Below, one piece after another: positions 61,122 to 64,000 of a stretch of DNA of 64,000 nucleotides. The stretch covers positions 2,914,001 to 2,978,000 of the forward strand of contig NZ_CP025086.1 of assembly GCF_004135935.1 (NCBI RefSeq), written 5' to 3'. A program made the translations under genes and the position numbers. The stretch's first letter is position 1, and each line of letters starts with the position of its first letter. The notes beneath the pieces are model-generated. The model searched no databases, was not told where the DNA came from, and saw only the letters and a list, made by a program, of their open reading frames with translations. Source of the stretch: Methylovirgula ligni (GTDB lineage Bacteria; Pseudomonadota; Alphaproteobacteria; Rhizobiales; Beijerinckiaceae).

Positions 61122-62639
61122 ATGATTACGCCCGCCTTCGACACCTTCGCCGCACGCTACGAATCGGGCGCGCCGGTGCTGCTTTCGAGCCGCCTTGTCG
61201 GCGATCTCGAAACGCCCGTGGCGGCCTTTATGAAATTGTCCGCCGGTCGCAACGGCCGCCTGTTTTTGCTCGAATCCGTCGAAGGCGGCGGCGCACGCGG
61301 CCGCTATTCGATGATCGGCCTCGATCCCGATGTCGTCTGGCGCTGTCAGGGCGATCGCGCCGAGATCAATCGCACCGCCCTGACCGATCTTGCCGCTTTC
61401 ACGCCCTGCGAAGCAGCGCCGCTCGATGCTTTGCGCGCGCTGATCGCCGAATCGCGGATCGATGCGCCGGAAGGTCTGCCGCCGATGGCGGCGGGCATTT
61501 TCGGCTATCTCGGCTACGACATGGTGCGGCAGATGGAGCGTCTGGCGCCGGCCAAGCCCGATCCGATCGGCGTGCCGGACGCGATCATGCTGCGCCCGAC
61601 AATCATGGTCGTCTTCGACAGCGTGACCGATGAGATTTTCGTCGTGACGCCGGTGCGCCCCGCGCCGAATGTCAGCGCCAAGTCTGCCTATGAAAAAGGG
61701 CTGGAGCGGATCGAAGCCATCGTCGCGACGCTCGAAGCGCCGCTGCCGCGCGGCGCTGGCGACCTCGACGCCGATGCGCAGGCGATAAGCCCTATGTCGA
61801 ATACGTCCGAGGCGCGCTTTCACGAAATGGTCGATAGGGCGAAGGATTACATCCGCGCCGGCGACATTTTTCAGGTCGTGCTGTCGCAGCGTTTCACTGC
61901 GCCTTTCGCCCTGCCCGCCTTCGCACTGTATCGGGCGCTGCGCCGCGTGAATCCGGCGCCCTTCCTCTGCTATCTCGATTTCGGCAGTTTCCAGATCGTC
62001 TGTTCGAGCCCCGAGATTCTGGTGCGCGCCCGCGACGGCAAGGTGACGATCCGTCCCATCGCCGGCACACGCTGGCGCGGCAAGAATGCCGTCGAGGACG
62101 CGCTGCTCGCCGCCGATCTCCTCGCCGACGAGAAGGAGCGCGCCGAACATCTGATGCTGCTCGATCTCGGGCGCAACGATGTCGGCCGCGTCGCGAAAAT
62201 CGGCAGCGTCGCGGTGACCGAAAAATTCGTTATCGAGCGGTACAGCCATGTGATGCACATCGTCTCGAATGTCGAAGGCGAGCTTGACGCCTCGCATGAC
62301 GTGATCGACGCGCTTTGCGCCGGCTTTCCGGCGGGCACCGTCTCCGGTGCGCCGAAGGTGCGGGCGATGGAGATCATCGACGAATTGGAAACGGACAAGC
62401 GCGGCATCTATGCCGGCGCCATCGGCTATTTCGGCGCCAATGGCGACATGGACACCTGCATCATCCTGCGCACCTCGGTGGTGAAGGACGGCAAGATGCA
62501 TGTGCAGGCAGGCGCGGGCGTCGTCTATGATTCCGATGCCGCCTATGAACAGCGCGAGACGGTCAACAAGGCGCAGGCTTTGTTCCGTGCGGCGGAAGAA
62601 GCCGTGCGCTTTGCCGCGCGGACGAAACGCGGGCAGTAA
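61122..62639 (+). CDS. trpE: Anthranilate synthase component I
   Basis: The 505-residue chorismate-using subunit has LLESVEGGGARGRYSMIG (tryptophan feedback site LLES), DIFQVVLSQRF, PFLCYLDFGSFQIVCSSPEIL, PIAGTRWRGKN, LLDLGRNDVGRV and GTVSGAPKVRAMEIIDELE, all typical. The longer upstream frame overlaps ppiD and is rejected. The glutamine amidotransferase partner lies 1.3 kb further on, after an aldo/keto reductase. No leader peptide was seen between ppiD and trpE. Confidence 0.95.
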   Translation: MITPAFDTFAARYESGAPVLLSSRLVGDLETPVAAFMKLSAGRNGRLFLLESVEGGGARGRYSMIGLDPDVVWRCQGDRAEINRTALTDLAAFTPCEAAPLDALRALIAESRIDAPEGLPPMAAGIFGYLGYDMVRQMERLAPAKPDPIGVPDAIMLRPTIMVVFDSVTDEIFVVTPVRPAPNVSAKSAYEKGLERIEAIVATLEAPLPRGAGDLDADAQAISPMSNTSEARFHEMVDRAKDYIRAGDIFQVVLSQRFTAPFALPAFALYRALRRVNPAPFLCYLDFGSFQIVCSSPEILVRARDGKVTIRPIAGTRWRGKNAVEDALLAADLLADEKERAEHLMLLDLGRNDVGRVAKIGSVAVTEKFVIERYSHVMHIVSNVEGELDASHDVIDALCAGFPAGTVSGAPKVRAMEIIDELETDKRGIYAGAIGYFGANGDMDTCIILRTSVVKDGKMHVQAGAGVVYDSDAAYEQRETVNKAQALFRAAEEAVRFAARTKRGQ

Positions 62640-62778
62640 AGTCTCCGCAAAATGATAAAATTGCGCGGAAAAAAGCCGCCGCATGTTTGATCTTGCGCAT
62701 TCCTGACGCTCACGCTCGAAAATAGAGTTTCGTTTCCAATATGAAGGCTCGGGGACGCCATCGCAGCGAGGATCAGCC

Positions 62779-63783
62779 ATGACTCAGCTTGAAACACTCA
62801 CCATTCCCGGCACGCAGCTCAAGCCGACGCGGGTCGCGCTCGGCACTTGGGCAATCGGCGGCTGGATGTGGGGCGGCAGCGACGACGCGGATTCGATCCG
62901 CACCATTCAGAACGCCGTCGATCGCGGCATCAACATCATCGACACCGCGCCGGTCTATGGCTTCGGCCATTCGGAGGAAATCGTCGGCCGCGCGCTGGCC
63001 GAGGGCGGACGGCGGCAGAAAACCATCATCGCCACCAAGGTCGCGCTGGATTGGAAGGACGGCAAGATATTCCGCAATGCCAGCAAGGCGCGGATCGAAA
63101 AGGAGATCGAAGACTCGCTGCGCCGGCTCCAGACCGACGTGATCGACATCTATCAGGTGCATTGGCCGGATACGGCGACGCCCATCGCCGAGACCGCCGA
63201 GACGCTCGGCAAATTGTTCAAGGCCGGGAAAATCCGCGCCATCGGCGTCAGCAATTTCAGCGTCGCGCAGATGGAAGCGTTCCGCGCCGTCGCGCCGCTG
63301 CATACGGTCCAGCCGCCGCATAATCTCTTCGAGCGCGGCGCCGAGAAGGACGTGCTGCCCTATGCCGCCAAGAACGACATCGCGACGCTCGCCTATGGCC
63401 CGCTCTGCCGTGGCCTGCTGACCGGCAAGATCAACGCGGATTCGACCTTCGGCGGCGATGATCTGCGCCGCAACGATCCCAAGTTCAAGCCGCCGCGCCT
63501 CGCGCAATATCTCGCCGCCGTCGCCGCGCTCGACGCCTTCGCCAAGAAGAACTACGGCAAGACGGTGCTCGACCTTGCGGTGCGCTGGGTGCTCGACCGT
63601 CAGCCGCTCAGCATCGCGCTCTGGGGCGCGCGCAAGCCCAGCCAGCTTGATCCGGTTACGGAAATCTCCGGCTGGAAGCTCGATGCGGCGGCGCTTGCCG
63701 AGATCGACAAGATTCTGGCGGATAACATTCACGACCCGGTCGGGCCCGAATTCATGGCTCCGCCGGTGCGGCAGGCGGCCTAG
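62779..63783 (+). CDS. Aldo/keto reductase
   Basis: A 334-residue reductase, different from the one at 51633. Catalytic motifs are IDTAPVYGFGHSEEIVGRAL (Asp, Tyr), ATKVALDW (Lys) and IYQVHWPD (His), followed by IGVSNFSVAQMEAF and a C-terminal cofactor region SIALWGARKPSQLDP. It lies between trpE and trpG/pabA with its own 139-base leader, and its product is not obviously part of tryptophan synthesis. Confidence 0.92.
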   Translation: MTQLETLTIPGTQLKPTRVALGTWAIGGWMWGGSDDADSIRTIQNAVDRGINIIDTAPVYGFGHSEEIVGRALAEGGRRQKTIIATKVALDWKDGKIFRNASKARIEKEIEDSLRRLQTDVIDIYQVHWPDTATPIAETAETLGKLFKAGKIRAIGVSNFSVAQMEAFRAVAPLHTVQPPHNLFERGAEKDVLPYAAKNDIATLAYGPLCRGLLTGKINADSTFGGDDLRRNDPKFKPPRLAQYLAAVAALDAFAKKNYGKTVLDLAVRWVLDRQPLSIALWGARKPSQLDPVTEISGWKLDAAALAEIDKILADNIHDPVGPEFMAPPVRQAA

Positions 63784-63785
63784 CC

Positions 63786-63859
63786 GTCATTGCGAGCGAA
63801 GCGAAGCAATCCAGGGGCAGAGACTGGATTGCTTCGTCGCTGACGCTCCTCGCAATGAC
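63786..63859. repeat. REP-like element (GTCATTGCGAG family)
   Basis: The 74-base nested palindrome begins GTCATTGCGAG and ends CTCGCAATGAC, with the inner arms GAAGCAATCCAG and CTGGATTGCTTC around a 9-base loop. It is the widespread alphaproteobacterial intergenic palindrome associated with RAYT-type mobility; no transposase is present. It lies three bases after the aldo/keto reductase stop codon. Confidence 0.9.
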
Positions 63860-63913
63860 ACTGGCGCCATTTTGGCTTGACCTTGCCCGCCGCGCGGCTC
63901 AATAGGTTTTCCC

Positions 63914-64000
63914 ATGCCTGCCGTTACCCTGATCGACAATTACGACAGCTTCACCTTCAATCTGGTGCATTACCTCGGTGAATTGGGCGCCGAGGTGAAA
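63914..64000 (+). CDS. trpG: Glutamine amidotransferase, anthranilate/aminodeoxychorismate synthase component II (truncated by window)
   Basis: Only the first 29 residues are inside the window. They read [27 protein letters not shown], the standard N-terminus of the TrpG/PabA class I glutamine amidotransferase. The following catalytic Cys/His/Glu motifs lie beyond the end. It probably serves TrpE encoded 1.3 kb upstream. The interruption by an aldo/keto reductase and REP-like element is unusual. Confidence 0.85.
   Translation, partial: MPAVTLIDNYDSFTFNLVHYLGELGAEVK

Overview
The window is a GC-rich alphaproteobacterial chromosome segment, most likely from the order Hyphomicrobiales (Rhizobiales). 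The evidence is fused ispDF, the dusB-ntrB-ntrC-ntrY-ntrX-dat-hfq-hflX order, pyruvate dehydrogenase with a lipoyl domain on E1-beta, an NDUFS4-type Complex I accessory protein, nested palindromic REP-like elements and GTG/TTG starts. A Beijerinckiaceae-type methanotroph relative is possible, but that is inference only.

Layout. 0-5 kb: Complex I accessory subunit, tRNA-Arg(TCT) followed by an accessory strip (DUF4239 protein, YkgJ-like protein, small secreted protein, GAF protein) that carries two degraded copies of the tRNA 3' end, then a double-barrel outer-membrane protein. 5.3-12.7 kb: a plus-strand housekeeping run (RlpA, D,D-carboxypeptidase, tmk, holB, metG, tatD-like, metallo-beta-lactamase fold). 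12.7 kb: a strong dif-like XerCD site. Twelve GGGNAGGG octamers found by eye all point toward it, and most genes change direction there. 13-25 kb: double cold-shock protein, mazG, then the minus-strand ntr regulon and hfq-hflX.

25-40 kb: ispDF is separated from cinA (the order expected from related genomes, from memory) by about 14 kb of accessory DNA. It holds a thiopurine-methyltransferase-like gene flanked by two copies of the ispF tail, an orphan DndB-family gene under a phased array of GAGCTC sites, cobT, a membrane glycosyltransferase-like gene, an Lrp regulator and a family 2A encapsulin locus. In that locus the shell protein (SrpI type) and its cysteine desulfurase cargo, with a 320-residue Pro-rich N-terminal extension, are transcribed divergently from a small unknown protein, an O-acetylhomoserine/O-acetylserine sulfhydrylase-like enzyme and a serine acetyltransferase. 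Together these can make cysteine, take sulfur from it and plausibly store that sulfur inside a protein shell. The divergent region has promoter-like hexamers, palindromes and a structured leader that may be a riboswitch or attenuator.

40-64 kb: cinA-type deamidase, coq10/ratA, lipA, chaB, the pyruvate dehydrogenase operon (pdhA-pdhB-pdhC-lpdA), ftsB-like, a GAF-GGDEF-EAL protein, eno, aldo/keto reductase, tautomerase, ketopantoate reductase-like, MarR, queF, a His-rich small protein, pyrG, hdeA-like, secG, tpiA, ppiD, trpE, a second aldo/keto reductase, a REP-like element and the start of trpG/pabA, which runs off the end of the window.
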